A stretch of 46,503 nucleotides of DNA from an uncultured Clostridia bacterium (GCA_947631085.1 CANRJY010000017.1:1-46503), one strand, 5' to 3'. Shown: positions 34,224 through 43,038, counted from the stretch's first letter. The notes: generated from the sequence alone by a model not told the origin. Translations and numbers: made by a program.

Positions 34224-35531
34224 ATGAAATTTATAAAAATATATCCTGTGATTTTTCTTATCCTGCTTTTGTCGGGCTGCTTCGGAAAGGAGCCCAACGA
34301 CATTTCATACGCAATAGCGATAGGATTCGACAAGGCGGCGGACGAGGAAAATTACAATATAACCTTACAGTTCGCAAAGCCCACGCAGATAAGCGGCGGG
34401 GACTCGGAAAAGGGCGGCTCGGCAAGCCCGCAGATAGTGGAGGATGTCACCGTGGAAGCGCCCACGCTGTATTCGGCGGTAAATCTCGCGGACAGTATCG
34501 TAAGCAAGCACTTTTTCCTGTCGCATGTAAATTTGATTGTTTTTTCGAAGGAGGTCGCGGAGGAAGGCATAGGAGATATAATGGAGACGCTGTCGCGCAG
34601 CTATGATATCCGCCCGAATGTGTATATGGCGGTCGCGCTGGAGGGCGCGCATAAATATCTCAGCGAGATAAAGCCCGTGCTTGAGGTGAACCCGTCGAAA
34701 TATTATCAGCTTACCTATGAGGCAAACGGCGCGGGAGGGTTGCCGAAAAGCATAATCGAGGAATTTTATTTCATGGAAAACCTGCCCGATGTGGACAGTG
34801 TCATTCCTATTGCCGGAGTCATGAAAACGTCGGACGACGAAACTGAAGAGCCAGAAAGCGGCGATTCGGAGCGGCAAGACGGCGGGGAGGAGCAGGAGAC
34901 CGAAAAAAATCTGCTCCAGCCGCGGGCGCCCGTTAACAATGAGGGATTTGAATTTAAAATAAAGGAATATATAGCCGGAGAAGTCGCGCTTAACGAAACA
35001 AACAAAAGCGAGTCTATGGGTATGGCGGTGTTTAAAAAGGACAAAATGGTGGGTGTGTTCAGCGGTATCGAAAGCGAGCTTTACAATATAATGTCGGGAG
35101 AACACCGCGATTTATTTATAAGCTTTGAGGGAATGTCAAATCAGCCCGTAACAGTTTTGCTCCGCGACGCCAAAAGTCCGAGGATAAACGTCGATATTAA
35201 AAACAAAAGGGTCGATATGCGCTTGTATCTCGAGTCGGATCTGTATTCCATTCCGACAGAGGACAGGGTAGAGGAATATGTGGACAAATTCGAAATGAAA
35301 GCCGCTGAGGATATTGAAAAGGCGTGCAAAAAGCTTATAAAAACAGCTTTTTCGGAATATGACGCGGATATTCTCGGTTTTACGCGCAAAGCAAAAAGGA
35401 AGTTTTTGACATATCACGATTTCATAGACAGTAATATCGCGGAGGATATAAAAAATTACGACGTGGATATAAGCGTTGATTTCAGCGTAAGGCGGACGGG
35501 ACTTATAATAAGCGGAGAGGGAAATATGTAA
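34224..35531 (+). CDS. gerAC: Ger(x)C family germination lipoprotein, subunit C
   Basis: 435 residues. Lipoprotein signal with LLLSGC (Cys19), anchoring it on the outer face of the inner spore membrane. Family marks: SYAIAIGFDKA, VNLADSIVSKHFFLSHVNLIVFSKEVAEEG, then the C-terminal domain around 270-430 with LRDAKSPRINVDIKNKRV and FRRTGLI-like VRRTGLIISG. An acidic low-complexity insert (Glu/Asp/Gln/Ser, ~205-235) is longer than I would expect. It completes the receptor with subunits A and B. Confidence 0.93.
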   Translation: MKFIKIYPVIFLILLLSGCFGKEPNDISYAIAIGFDKAADEENYNITLQFAKPTQISGGDSEKGGSASPQIVEDVTVEAPTLYSAVNLADSIVSKHFFLSHVNLIVFSKEVAEEGIGDIMETLSRSYDIRPNVYMAVALEGAHKYLSEIKPVLEVNPSKYYQLTYEANGAGGLPKSIIEEFYFMENLPDVDSVIPIAGVMKTSDDETEEPESGDSERQDGGEEQETEKNLLQPRAPVNNEGFEFKIKEYIAGEVALNETNKSESMGMAVFKKDKMVGVFSGIESELYNIMSGEHRDLFISFEGMSNQPVTVLLRDAKSPRINVDIKNKRVDMRLYLESDLYSIPTEDRVEEYVDKFEMKAAEDIEKACKKLIKTAFSEYDADILGFTRKAKRKFLTYHDFIDSNIAEDIKNYDVDISVDFSVRRTGLIISGEGNM

Positions 35532-35532
35532 A

Positions 35533-35703
35533 ATGCTGGATTTTCTGTTTTTTGCGGCGGCGTTTGTTTACGGTGTCAGAACGGCGGTTTACGGGATAAG
35601 CGTCATAAGGGAAAAGAATTATTCGGGCGGAGCGGGTCTTTTCGCGCTCTCGCTCCTTACCTTTGCGGCGGCGTATATCAGCGCGGCGGAGTTTTTTAGA
35701 TAA
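35533..35703 (+). CDS. 56-residue two-span membrane protein in the ger operon
   Basis: Starts 1 nt after the gerAC stop, with GGAGAGGG ~12-19 nt upstream. Two hydrophobic segments (~3-24 and ~33-52) separated by a basic/polar turn REKNYSGG, then a short charged end. It does not fit the other reading frames and uses the same GCG/CTC-rich codons as its neighbours. Small membrane proteins (GerD- or 'GerAD'-like) do accompany some ger operons, but no family was recognised. Its position suggests co-expression with the receptor. Confidence 0.7.
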   Translation: MLDFLFFAAAFVYGVRTAVYGISVIREKNYSGGAGLFALSLLTFAAAYISAAEFFR

Positions 35704-35764
35704 AATACTTGTAATTTTCTTCCGAAACCAGTATAATGATATAGTAGGGTATCGCGGAAAGGAA

Positions 35765-36277
35765 ATGAAACGGGTGAATATTAACAGAGATAGCGCGTGT
35801 TTCTTTACGGGACACAGACGGCTGCCTCAAAACCGGCTTGAACGGATAAAGCGGCTTTTGAAATTAAAAATAAAGGATATGATTGAATACAGGGGCGTGG
35901 ATCGCTTTATCGCGGGCGGCGCTCTCGGGTTTGACACGCTCGCCGCGCAGACGGTGATAGATTTAAAGCCGGAATACCCGAATGTTAAGCTGTATCTGTA
36001 TCTGCCCTGCTTTAATCAAAGCGAGCGCTGGAATGACGCGGATAAATATAAATGGCACATGATGATGACGAAGGTCGATGATTATATTTATATCACACAG
36101 GGAAATTACACGAGCGACTGCATGAGAAAGCGGAATTTCAAAATGGCTGACGACGCGGCAAACTGTATCGCGTACTGCGTTCTGTCAAAAAGCGGAACCG
36201 GCGCAACGCTGGTGTACGCCGAGCGGCGCGGCTGCCTCATCGACAATATCGCCGACGATATTTACAGCGAGATATGA
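35765..36277 (+). CDS. SLOG/DUF1273 (YpsA-like) nucleotide-binding protein
   Basis: 170 residues from the ATG at 35765, directly after GGAAAGGAA; the longer frame from 35663 overlaps the small membrane gene and lacks an RBS. Rossmann-like SLOG fold: CFFTGHRRLPQ at the start, FIAGGALGFDTLAAQ (ligand loop), YLYLPC and a C-terminal SGTGATLVYAERR. SLOG proteins sense or process nucleotide-derived ligands such as NAD or ADP-ribose; B. subtilis YpsA affects cell division. The specific role is unknown. Confidence 0.85.
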   Translation: MKRVNINRDSACFFTGHRRLPQNRLERIKRLLKLKIKDMIEYRGVDRFIAGGALGFDTLAAQTVIDLKPEYPNVKLYLYLPCFNQSERWNDADKYKWHMMMTKVDDYIYITQGNYTSDCMRKRNFKMADDAANCIAYCVLSKSGTGATLVYAERRGCLIDNIADDIYSEI

Positions 36278-36288
36278 GGCGGCGGACG

Positions 36289-36777
36289 ATGAGGCAAATT
36301 CATACTATAGAACCGGTTTTTGACAAAAATTCCCGTATCCTTATTTTGGGCAGCTTCCCGTCCGTAAAATCACGGGAAACGCGGTTTTTCTACGGTCACC
36401 CGCAAAATCGCTTTTGGAAAACGCTCGCGGCTGTCACGGGCGGCGAATGTCCCGTTACGGTCGGGGAAAAGAAGAAATTTTTGCTCGATAACCGCATAGC
36501 GGTTTGGGACGTGATAAAAAGCTGCGATATAGAAGGCTCGTCCGACAGCTCGATCAAGAATGTTATCGCGAACGATTTTGACGGGATATTCAAAACGGCG
36601 GATATACGCGCCGTTTACGCGAACGGGACGGCGTCGTATAATTTATACAGAAAATACTGCGAAAAAAAGACAGGCAGAGAGATTGTAAAGCTGCCTTCGA
36701 CAAGCCCCGCGAACGCGGGATATTCGCTTGAAAGACTTATCGCGTGTTGGAGCGTAATAAAAGGAGAACTTATATGA
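36289..36777 (+). CDS. DNA-deoxyinosine (hypoxanthine) glycosylase
   Basis: 162 residues from the ATG at 36289 with GAGGCGG upstream. A small uracil-DNA-glycosylase-superfamily enzyme: ILILGSFPSVKSRE (motif 1), FYGHPQNRFWK and a C-terminal LPSTSPANAGYSLERL (motif 2). Members of this group remove hypoxanthine (deaminated adenine) from DNA, some also uracil. Starts 11 nt after the SLOG gene. The repair role fits dormant spores, which accumulate deamination (inference). Confidence 0.88.
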   Translation: MRQIHTIEPVFDKNSRILILGSFPSVKSRETRFFYGHPQNRFWKTLAAVTGGECPVTVGEKKKFLLDNRIAVWDVIKSCDIEGSSDSSIKNVIANDFDGIFKTADIRAVYANGTASYNLYRKYCEKKTGREIVKLPSTSPANAGYSLERLIACWSVIKGELI

Positions 36778-36941
36778 ACTGCGAGGACTGCATGAACTAT
36801 TATTATGATGAGGAATACGACTGTTACGCGTGCGCGATGGATCTCGATCAGGACGAGGCGGAATATTTTATAAGCGCAAAGCGGCAGTGTCCGTATTTTC
36901 GTTTCGGAGACGATTACACGATTGTAAAAAAACAAAATTAG
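36774..36941 (+). CDS. DUF6472 small Cys-rich protein
   Basis: 55 residues from the ATG at 36774, preceded by AAGGAGAAC and overlapping the glycosylase stop by 4 bp. Cysteine pattern CEDCMNYYYDEEYDCYAC then CPYFRF, a likely zinc- or iron-binding knuckle with very acidic and aromatic content. It matches my recollection of a widespread Clostridial small-protein family of unknown function with the ending FRFGDDYTIVKKQ. No function assigned. Confidence 0.82.
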   Translation: MNCEDCMNYYYDEEYDCYACAMDLDQDEAEYFISAKRQCPYFRFGDDYTIVKKQN

Positions 36942-36952
36942 GAGGATCAAAT

Positions 36953-37660
36953 ATGACGTTACAGGAAATTATAGACTCGAGCAATCACATAGTGTTTTTC
37001 GGCGGCGCGGGAGTTTCGACCGAGAGCGGCATACCGGACTTCCGCAGCGTGGACGGGCTGTATAATCAAAAATACGACTATCCGCCCGAAGTGATTTTAT
37101 CGCACACATTTTTTGTCAATAATACGGAAGAATTTTACAGATTTTACCGCGACAAAATGCTGTACCTCGACGCGAAGCCGAACGCCGCCCACGAGACGCT
37201 TGCGAAGCTCGAGAAAAAGGGCAAGCTCAAGGCTGTTATAACTCAAAACATAGACGGTCTGCATCAGGCGGCGGGCAGCAACAAGGTTTTTGAGCTTCAC
37301 GGAAGCGTTTTGAGAAACTACTGCATGAAATGTGGAAAGTTTCACGGCGTCGAAGCGGTTTTAAATTCGGAGGGCGTGCCGCGCTGCTCCTGCGGCGGAA
37401 TTATAAAGCCCGACGTTGTGCTGTATGAGGAGCCGCTTGACGAATACATAATGAAAATGGCGGCGGCGCATGTGCAGGCGGCGGACGCGCTTATCGTCGG
37501 CGGGACAAGCTTGAGCGTCTATCCCGCGGCGGGATTTGTTTACCAATATATGGGAAACAAGCTGGTGCTTATAAACAAGTCGAGAACGCCGATGGACTCG
37601 CAGGCGGCGCTTGTTATCAACGACAGCATAGGAAAGGTTCTCGGAGAGCTGAAAATATGA
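36953..37660 (+). CDS. cobB: NAD-dependent protein deacylase (sirtuin)
   Basis: 236 residues from the ATG at 36953, with GGAGG 7 nt upstream; the frame further upstream runs through DUF6472 and is rejected. Removes acetyl or other acyl groups from lysines using NAD+. GGAGVSTESGIPDFRS at 17-32, QNIDGLHQ, catalytic His116 (ELHGS), zinc cysteines C124, C127, C145 and C147, and IKPDVVLYEE, then GTSLSVYPA. Full-length bacterial class III/U type. It overlaps the MGMT-like gene by 4 bp (ATGA). Confidence 0.95.
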   Translation: MTLQEIIDSSNHIVFFGGAGVSTESGIPDFRSVDGLYNQKYDYPPEVILSHTFFVNNTEEFYRFYRDKMLYLDAKPNAAHETLAKLEKKGKLKAVITQNIDGLHQAAGSNKVFELHGSVLRNYCMKCGKFHGVEAVLNSEGVPRCSCGGIIKPDVVLYEEPLDEYIMKMAAAHVQAADALIVGGTSLSVYPAAGFVYQYMGNKLVLINKSRTPMDSQAALVINDSIGKVLGELKI

Positions 37661-37971
37661 AGAAAAATACGTTTGAGATAATTTACGAGCAGGTATGCCG
37701 TATCCCGCACGGCAAGGTCGCGACCTACGGCATGATTGCCATGCTTGCGGGCAATCCGCGCTGGTCGAGAGTCGTGGGCTACGCGCTCCACGTCAATCCG
37801 CGCCCGGGGGAAATACCGTGTCATAGGGTCGTGAACCGTTTCGGCGGCTTATCGTCCGCGTTCGCGTTCGGCGGCTGCGGAATGCACCGCGCGCTTTTGG
37901 AGAAGGAGGGCGTGGAATTTACCGAGGACGGAAATGTTGATATGGAGCGTTTTTTGTGGGACGGAAAATAA
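37657..37971 (+). CDS. MGMT-family DNA alkyltransferase, C-terminal domain only
   Basis: 104 residues. It is the methyltransferase active-site domain alone, without the N-terminal RNase-H-like domain of Ogt/AdaB. HGKVATYGMIA, SRVVGYAL and PCHRVVN with acceptor Cys55 intact. Alkyltransferase-like (ATL) proteins of this size normally have Trp or another residue in place of Cys; here the Cys is present, so stoichiometric repair of O6-alkylguanine is possible. The C-terminus FTEDGNVDMERFLW is typical. It ends the plus-strand run. Confidence 0.92.
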   Translation: MKKNTFEIIYEQVCRIPHGKVATYGMIAMLAGNPRWSRVVGYALHVNPRPGEIPCHRVVNRFGGLSSAFAFGGCGMHRALLEKEGVEFTEDGNVDMERFLWDGK

Positions 37972-38000
37972 AAACAGCGGTTTTGAGCCGCTGTTTTTTT
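37971..38000 (+). terminator. bidirectional intrinsic terminator
   Basis: AAAACAGCGG / CCGCTGTTTT stem with TTTTGAG loop and T-runs on both strands, between the convergent MGMT-like and GNAT genes. Confidence 0.93.
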
Positions 38001-38490
38001 ATAAGACGTGATAATGGGGGATTATATCCTCGTATGTGCCGTCTTTCATCAGAAAACCGTTGGGGATTACGCCGAGGCGCACAAATCCGAGCTTTTCGTA
38101 AAGCGCGAGAGCGGGAGCGTTCGATTTTACCACCGCGTTGAACTGTAAAATCCCGAAGCCCAGCTCCTTTGCCTTTTCGAGACAGTGCTTTACGAGTATT
38201 TCGCCTATGTGCCGTCCGCGCATATCCGATTTTACCGCGTAGCTCGCGTTTGAGATGTGTCCGCAGCGTCCGACGTTATTCGGATGGAGAATATACAGTC
38301 CCGCTATTTCGCCGCTTTGTACATCGTACGCGAGTCCCGTAAACGACTGACTTTCAAAAAATTCCGTTCCGGTCTTTATCGTTAGCGGCTCGGTTTGCGG
38401 AAACGCCGCGCCGTCCTCGACCACTTCGTTCCATATCGCTATAGCCGGCTCTATGTCCGCGCGCGTAAATTCCTTTACTTTGATGTTCAT
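37999..38490 (-). CDS. GNAT N-acetyltransferase (phosphinothricin acetyltransferase-like)
   Basis: 163 residues, one GNAT domain covering the protein. The acetyl-CoA pyrophosphate loop is the MRGRHIGEILVKHCLEKAK region, and NAVVKSNAPALALYEKLGFV is the C-terminal GNAT motif B. It resembles the Pat/Bar and MnaT-like subgroup (IAIWNEVVEDGAAF near the start), which acetylates small amino compounds or methionine derivatives. The true substrate is unknown. Its start overlaps the stop of the PNPOx-like gene by 4 bp. Confidence 0.9.
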   Translation of the reverse strand: MNIKVKEFTRADIEPAIAIWNEVVEDGAAFPQTEPLTIKTGTEFFESQSFTGLAYDVQSGEIAGLYILHPNNVGRCGHISNASYAVKSDMRGRHIGEILVKHCLEKAKELGFGILQFNAVVKSNAPALALYEKLGFVRLGVIPNGFLMKDGTYEDIIPHYHVL

Positions 38491-38966
38491 TTTACAAGCT
38501 CCTTTGCCGCCTTGCCGCTCATGTGCTCGATCGTCATTTCAAGCATGCACAGCGGCGCGTATTCCGCGTCTATCATTTTGTTCCTGTGCTCCGCGCTGTC
38601 GTCGGGATAATATTTTTTCGCGAGGATCTCGATCGCTCCGTGCTTTTCGCTCTCGTCCATGATTCGGATTTTGCCGAAAACTATCGCGCTTTTGAAATAT
38701 GTCGTGTATTCCTCTTTTACGACGTTATCGCGGTCAATAACGCAGAACGACGCTTTCGGGTCGTTTCGCAGCGCGTCGAGTTTGTGACCGGATCTCGCGC
38801 AGTGAAAATATATTTTCCCGCCCGAGTAAACATAGCTTAGCGGCACCGCGTACGGATAGCCGCCGTCGCCCGAAACGGCGAGCACGCCGGACGTGCCGCG
38901 CTCGAGTATTTCAGCAGTTTCCGCGTCGGAAAGCAGCTGATTTTTTCTTCGCATTTCCCTGAACAT
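38487..38966 (-). CDS. pyridoxamine 5'-phosphate oxidase-like FMN protein
   Basis: 159 residues, a split-barrel FMN-binding fold of the NimA type. RKNQLLSDAETAEILERGTSGVLAVSGD, YPYAVPLSYVY, FHCARSGHKLDALRNDPKASFCV and YTTYFKSAIVFGKI are the recognisable strands. NimA-like proteins reduce nitroimidazoles in some cases; most have unknown flavin roles. RBS GGAGG. Co-transcribed with the GNAT gene. Confidence 0.9.
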   Translation of the reverse strand: MFREMRRKNQLLSDAETAEILERGTSGVLAVSGDGGYPYAVPLSYVYSGGKIYFHCARSGHKLDALRNDPKASFCVIDRDNVVKEEYTTYFKSAIVFGKIRIMDESEKHGAIEILAKKYYPDDSAEHRNKMIDAEYAPLCMLEMTIEHMSGKAAKELVK

Positions 38967-38985
38967 TTTTTACCTCCTAAATCGC

Positions 38986-39007
38986 GGGACGCCGTATTCG
39001 GCGCCCC
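38986..39007 (-). other. GC-rich hairpin between potD and PNPOx gene
   Basis: 9-bp stem GGGGCGCCG / CGGCGTCCC (minus strand, one GU) with a 4-nt loop, 11 bp after the potD stop. The T-run is weak (GCGATTT), so partial termination is likely at most. Confidence 0.45.
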
Positions 39008-39017
39008 GTTTAATATC

Positions 39018-40268
39018 TTAAAATATATCCTTTTTCTTCTTTATGTAGCGTCTTATCAAAATCGCCAGCGAGAGCGCCACGCACAGCGCCATGAACATCG
39101 GCACTATCCATATGTTCGGCGTGTATTCCTCGGCTGATTTCAGCTCCGTCCAAAGATTTTGCATTTTCTGATTTGCCTCGTCCGAGAGATTTTTGAAAAC
39201 CTCGGTTTTTTCCTCCAAAAATTCATCGTCGGGATAAGATATACCGTCGTTTTTCACGTCGTCGTCGATAAGCTCGTAGGTCGCCTGGTTCGGCGTGGAA
39301 TAATCTATATAATCCGCGACCGCGTACGCGATATCGGGCTCGCACATAAAGTTTATGTACATTTCAGCCGCTTGTTTATGCCGCGCGCCCTTCGGTATGC
39401 ACATCGCGTCAAAGAACAGATTTGTTCCCTGCTCCGGTATTACGAAGCTGAGATGGTCGTATTCCTCCATCAGCATCACCGCGTCGCCCGCGTAATACGG
39501 AGCGAGCAGCGCCTCGCCGGCGCCCATTTTATCATAAATCTCGTCCATGACATACGCCTGCACGAGCTTTTTCTGCTCCTCCAGCTTTTCCGCGACGGCT
39601 TCGAGTTCCGCGTCGTCCTCGGTATTGAGCGAATAACCGAGCAGTATCTCCCCTATCGCGAACGCGTCGCGGGGGTTGTCGAACATTAGGATATTGTCGG
39701 CGTATTTTTCGTCCCACAGCGTTTCCCAGCCTATATTTGCCGCTTCCTCCTCGGTAAACGCGGTATTGTCGTAGAGTATGCCGACCGTTCCCCACGAGTA
39801 CGGCACGGAATAAACGGAACCCGGGTCGTATTCGGGGTCGGTGAACTTATCCATTATGTTTTTAAAATTCGGGATATTGCTCTTGTCTATCGGCTCGAGC
39901 ATATTTTCCTTGATCATGCGCGAAATCATGTAATCCGACGGGATGATCATATCGTACGACGCGCCGCCGCTTTTCAGCTTCGCGTACATTTCCTCGTTCG
40001 TCGCGAAGGTCGTGTAGTTGACCTTTATTCCCGTAAGTCTTGTGAACTCCGCGTTTACGTCGGGTACTCCCTCCTCGTTGCCTACGGGGATATATTCGCC
40101 CCACGCGTATACGTTTAATGTTATATCCTCGTCCTTTAAAGCCGAGTAATATGCCGTGTCCCTTTTGAAAATCTTCGTTTCCTCTTCCTCCGGCTCCTCC
40201 GCTATATGCGAGCAGGCGCAGGTGAAAAGGACGGCGAGAGCGGCGGCAAGCATTAGAAATTTTTTCAT
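39018..40268 (-). CDS. potD: polyamine ABC transporter substrate-binding protein PotD with extra C-terminal membrane span
   Basis: 416 residues. Signal region 1-~20 (AALAVLFTCAC, a plausible but imperfect lipobox at Cys17/19), then the periplasmic-binding fold for spermidine/putrescine: VYAWGEYIP, SYDMIIPSDYMISRM, YSVPYSWGTVGILYD, EEYDHLSFVIPEQG and IPKGARHKQAAEMYINFM. Residues ~384-405 form an extra hydrophobic span followed by KKKKD, absent from classic PotD. It would anchor the protein at both ends or replace a lipid anchor. It overlaps potC by 4 bp. Confidence 0.93.
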   Translation of the reverse strand: MKKFLMLAAALAVLFTCACSHIAEEPEEEETKIFKRDTAYYSALKDEDITLNVYAWGEYIPVGNEEGVPDVNAEFTRLTGIKVNYTTFATNEEMYAKLKSGGASYDMIIPSDYMISRMIKENMLEPIDKSNIPNFKNIMDKFTDPEYDPGSVYSVPYSWGTVGILYDNTAFTEEEAANIGWETLWDEKYADNILMFDNPRDAFAIGEILLGYSLNTEDDAELEAVAEKLEEQKKLVQAYVMDEIYDKMGAGEALLAPYYAGDAVMLMEEYDHLSFVIPEQGTNLFFDAMCIPKGARHKQAAEMYINFMCEPDIAYAVADYIDYSTPNQATYELIDDDVKNDGISYPDDEFLEEKTEVFKNLSDEANQKMQNLWTELKSAEEYTPNIWIVPMFMALCVALSLAILIRRYIKKKKDIF

Positions 40269-41059
40269 TTTACAACACCCCGCTTTCTCAAATTGCGGCG
40301 TTCTATTATGTTCTTTGTCACGATCACCACAACGACGACAATGAAAATAATCGTCGAAAGCGCGTTGATTTCGGGGCTTATCTTGCGGCGCGTCATGGAA
40401 TATATAGTTATCGGGAGCGTCTGTGTTGTGCCGCTCGTGAAATAGCTGACAACGAAATCATCGAGCGAGAACGTGAACGCCATAAGAAATCCCGATATGA
40501 CCCCGGGCATGATCTCCGGCAGCACCGCCTTGAAAAACGCCGAAAGCGGTCCGCAGCCCAAATCCTGAGCCGCTTCGTATAAATTCGGATCCATTTGGCG
40601 GAATTTCGGCATTATGTTAAGTATTACATAAGGCACGTCAAACGTGATATGCGCGAGTATGAGCGTAACGTAGCCGAACTCGAAATGCATACGCGCCGCG
40701 AAAAACACAAACAGCAGCATCAGCGAAACGCCCGTTACTATTTCGGGGTTTATAATCGGCATATTTGTGACGTTCATCACTACCGCACGGGGTACCTTTT
40801 TCATGTTGTTTATTCCTATCGCCGCGGCTGTGCCGAGTATCGTCGAGCATACCGACGCTGCTACGGCGACGATTATGGTGTTCAAGAGAGAGCGCATTAT
40901 GAGCCGGTTATTGAACAGCCTGACATACCAGTCAAACGTGAAGCCGCTCAGTATCGTATGGCTTTTCGTGGTGTTGAACGAAAACACGATAAGCACGAAA
41001 ATCGGCGCGTACAAAAACAGCATCACAAGCGCGAGGTACAATTTTGACAGTTTTTTCAT
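40265..41059 (-). CDS. potC: polyamine ABC transporter permease PotC
   Basis: 264 residues, six membrane spans. Typical PotC features: N-terminal LYLALVMLFLYAPIFVLIVFSFN, and the EAA loop EAAQDLGCGPLSAFFKAVLPEIMPG that docks on PotA, then FTFSLDDFVVSYFTSG. It pairs with PotB to form the pore. It starts 14 bp after potB. Confidence 0.95.
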   Translation of the reverse strand: MKKLSKLYLALVMLFLYAPIFVLIVFSFNTTKSHTILSGFTFDWYVRLFNNRLIMRSLLNTIIVAVAASVCSTILGTAAAIGINNMKKVPRAVVMNVTNMPIINPEIVTGVSLMLLFVFFAARMHFEFGYVTLILAHITFDVPYVILNIMPKFRQMDPNLYEAAQDLGCGPLSAFFKAVLPEIMPGVISGFLMAFTFSLDDFVVSYFTSGTTQTLPITIYSMTRRKISPEINALSTIIFIVVVVVIVTKNIIERRNLRKRGVVK

Positions 41060-41073
41060 TATCGCACCTCCCC

Positions 41074-41877
41074 TTACATAAGCACGGTGTCCTCGTCATC
41101 AAACTGATTGAGAATAACCATGATGAGCAGGACGATAACCATCAGCACGAGCGACATCGCCGCGCCGAGGTTCGGATTGTAGGAGTTGCCCAGGAACTGC
41201 ATTTCGATGAGGTCGCCGATAAGCAGATTTCCGCCGCCGCCGAGCATACGCGAAATGATAAACGTGCTTATCGCCGGCACGAAAACCATTGTAATGCCCG
41301 ACATAACTCCGGGCAGGCTCAGCGGCATTACTATCTTGACGACAGTTTGGAAGCTGCTGCAGCCCAAATCGTGAGCCGCGTCTATAATGCTTTTGTCGAT
41401 CTTCACGATAACATTGTACACCGGCAGTATCATAAACGGCAGATAGTCGTACACCATGCCGAGTATGACCGCGCCCTGCGTGTTCAGAAGCCTGTACGGT
41501 CCTAAGCCGAACAGTCCCAGAAAGCTGTTTATCAGCCCGTTGTTTCCGAGAATCGTCATCCACGCGTAGGTTCGCAGAAGGAAGTTCATCCACATCGGAA
41601 GCATTACTATCATAAGCACGGTGCTTTGATAGCTTACGTCTATCCGCGAAAGGATCATCGCGACAGGATACGCGATAATGATACATACGACCGTCGCGAC
41701 AGCCGCGAGCCATACGGAGCGGATAAAAATATTCGTATACTGCGCCACGTTCGCGACGTACTGCATCGTAAAATTGCCGTCGCCGTCGGTAAACGCGAAG
41801 TATGCCACCATCAGCAGCGGCACTACTATAAATACAGCCGAAAACAGGAGATACGGCATGGAAATTATTCTTTTCAT
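41074..41877 (-). CDS. potB: polyamine ABC transporter permease PotB
   Basis: 267 residues, six membrane spans. [25 protein letters not shown] at the start and the EAA-type loop [25 protein letters not shown] in the C-terminal half identify it as the PotB-type partner. It overlaps potA by 4 bp. Confidence 0.95.
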   Translation of the reverse strand: MKRIISMPYLLFSAVFIVVPLLMVAYFAFTDGDGNFTMQYVANVAQYTNIFIRSVWLAAVATVVCIIIAYPVAMILSRIDVSYQSTVLMIVMLPMWMNFLLRTYAWMTILGNNGLINSFLGLFGLGPYRLLNTQGAVILGMVYDYLPFMILPVYNVIVKIDKSIIDAAHDLGCSSFQTVVKIVMPLSLPGVMSGITMVFVPAISTFIISRMLGGGGNLLIGDLIEMQFLGNSYNPNLGAAMSLVLMVIVLLIMVILNQFDDEDTVLM

Positions 41878-42920
41878 TGCTTTCCCTCCCGTTTGCGCAT
41901 TATATGTATGTCGTCGGGTCCGAACGAAAGACCGACGTTTTTACCGACCTCCGCAGCTTTTGTCGAGTGAACGAGCCAGCGGTTGTCGTATGCCTCAATG
42001 CTCATCTCGTAATGCACGCCTTTAAACGTCACCGACTTTACAACGCCCGTGATTTTCGCGTTTTCGGGCGCTGTGATGTCCACGTCCTCGGGGCGGATCA
42101 CCACGTCGACGTCGGTGTTGTTCCCGAAGCCGCTGTCCACACATTCAAATTCCTGTCCGCTTATTTCAACGAGACAGTCTTTTATCATTTTTCCGTCTAT
42201 GATATTGCTCTCGCCGATAAAGTCCGCGACAAACGCGTTTATCGGCTCGTTATATATATCCACAGGCGAGCCTATCTGCTGAATATTTCCGTCCTTCATT
42301 ACAACGACGGTGTCGCTCATTGTGAGCGCCTCCTCCTGGTCGTGAGTGACGTAAATAAACGTTATTTCAAGGCTTTTCTGTATACGTTTGAGTTCTGTCT
42401 GCATTTCCTTTCGAAGCTTTAAATCGAGCGCGCCCAAGGGCTCGTCGAGAAGCAGCACCTTCGGTCTGTTTACGAGAGCGCGAGCGATTGCGACACGCTG
42501 CTGCTGACCGCCCGAAAGGCGGCTTACGGAGCGCTTTTCAAAGCCTCTGAGATTGACGAGCGCGAGCATCTCCGAGACGCGGTTTTTTATCTCCTTATTG
42601 TCGAGCTTCTTCACCTTAAGCCCGAAAGCTATATTTTCGTAAACATTCAAATGCGGGAAAAGCGCGTAACGCTGGAAAACCGTGTTTACGTTACGCTTAT
42701 GAGGAGGCACGTCGTTAATGACCCTGCCTTCAAATTCGACCGAGCCGCTGTCCGGCTTCAAAAAACCTGCGATGATCCGAAGAGTTGTGGTTTTTCCGCA
42801 GCCCGACGGACCTAAAAATGTGACAAATTCCTTGTCCTTTATGTCAAGGTTAATGTCGTGTAAAATCTTCTCGCCGTCAAAGGAAACGGCTACGTTTTTC
42901 AAACTTATGATATTGTTCAA
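41874..42920 (-). CDS. potA: polyamine ABC transporter ATPase PotA
   Basis: 348 residues from a TTG at 42920, which has GGAGG 7 nt upstream; the frame runs back to an ATG at 42992 but that has no RBS and the added 24 residues look non-homologous. Powers polyamine import. Walker [10 protein letters not shown] at ~37-45, ABC signature [15 protein letters not shown], Walker [12 protein letters not shown], switch His in VTHDQEEA, then a C-terminal TOBE regulatory domain ([27 protein letters not shown]). It is first in the potABCD operon. Confidence 0.95.
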   Translation of the reverse strand: MNNIISLKNVAVSFDGEKILHDINLDIKDKEFVTFLGPSGCGKTTTLRIIAGFLKPDSGSVEFEGRVINDVPPHKRNVNTVFQRYALFPHLNVYENIAFGLKVKKLDNKEIKNRVSEMLALVNLRGFEKRSVSRLSGGQQQRVAIARALVNRPKVLLLDEPLGALDLKLRKEMQTELKRIQKSLEITFIYVTHDQEEALTMSDTVVVMKDGNIQQIGSPVDIYNEPINAFVADFIGESNIIDGKMIKDCLVEISGQEFECVDSGFGNNTDVDVVIRPEDVDITAPENAKITGVVKSVTFKGVHYEMSIEAYDNRWLVHSTKAAEVGKNVGLSFGPDDIHIMRKREGKQ

Positions 42921-43038
42921 CTTTCTACCTCCGTGTTTTCTACGCCCCTTCGGCAGCACCGTCTCGAAATGCGTCCGAATTTTATAGGGCATATTCAGAT
43001 TTTTGTGTTATAACACTCCATTATACAACTATATATTG

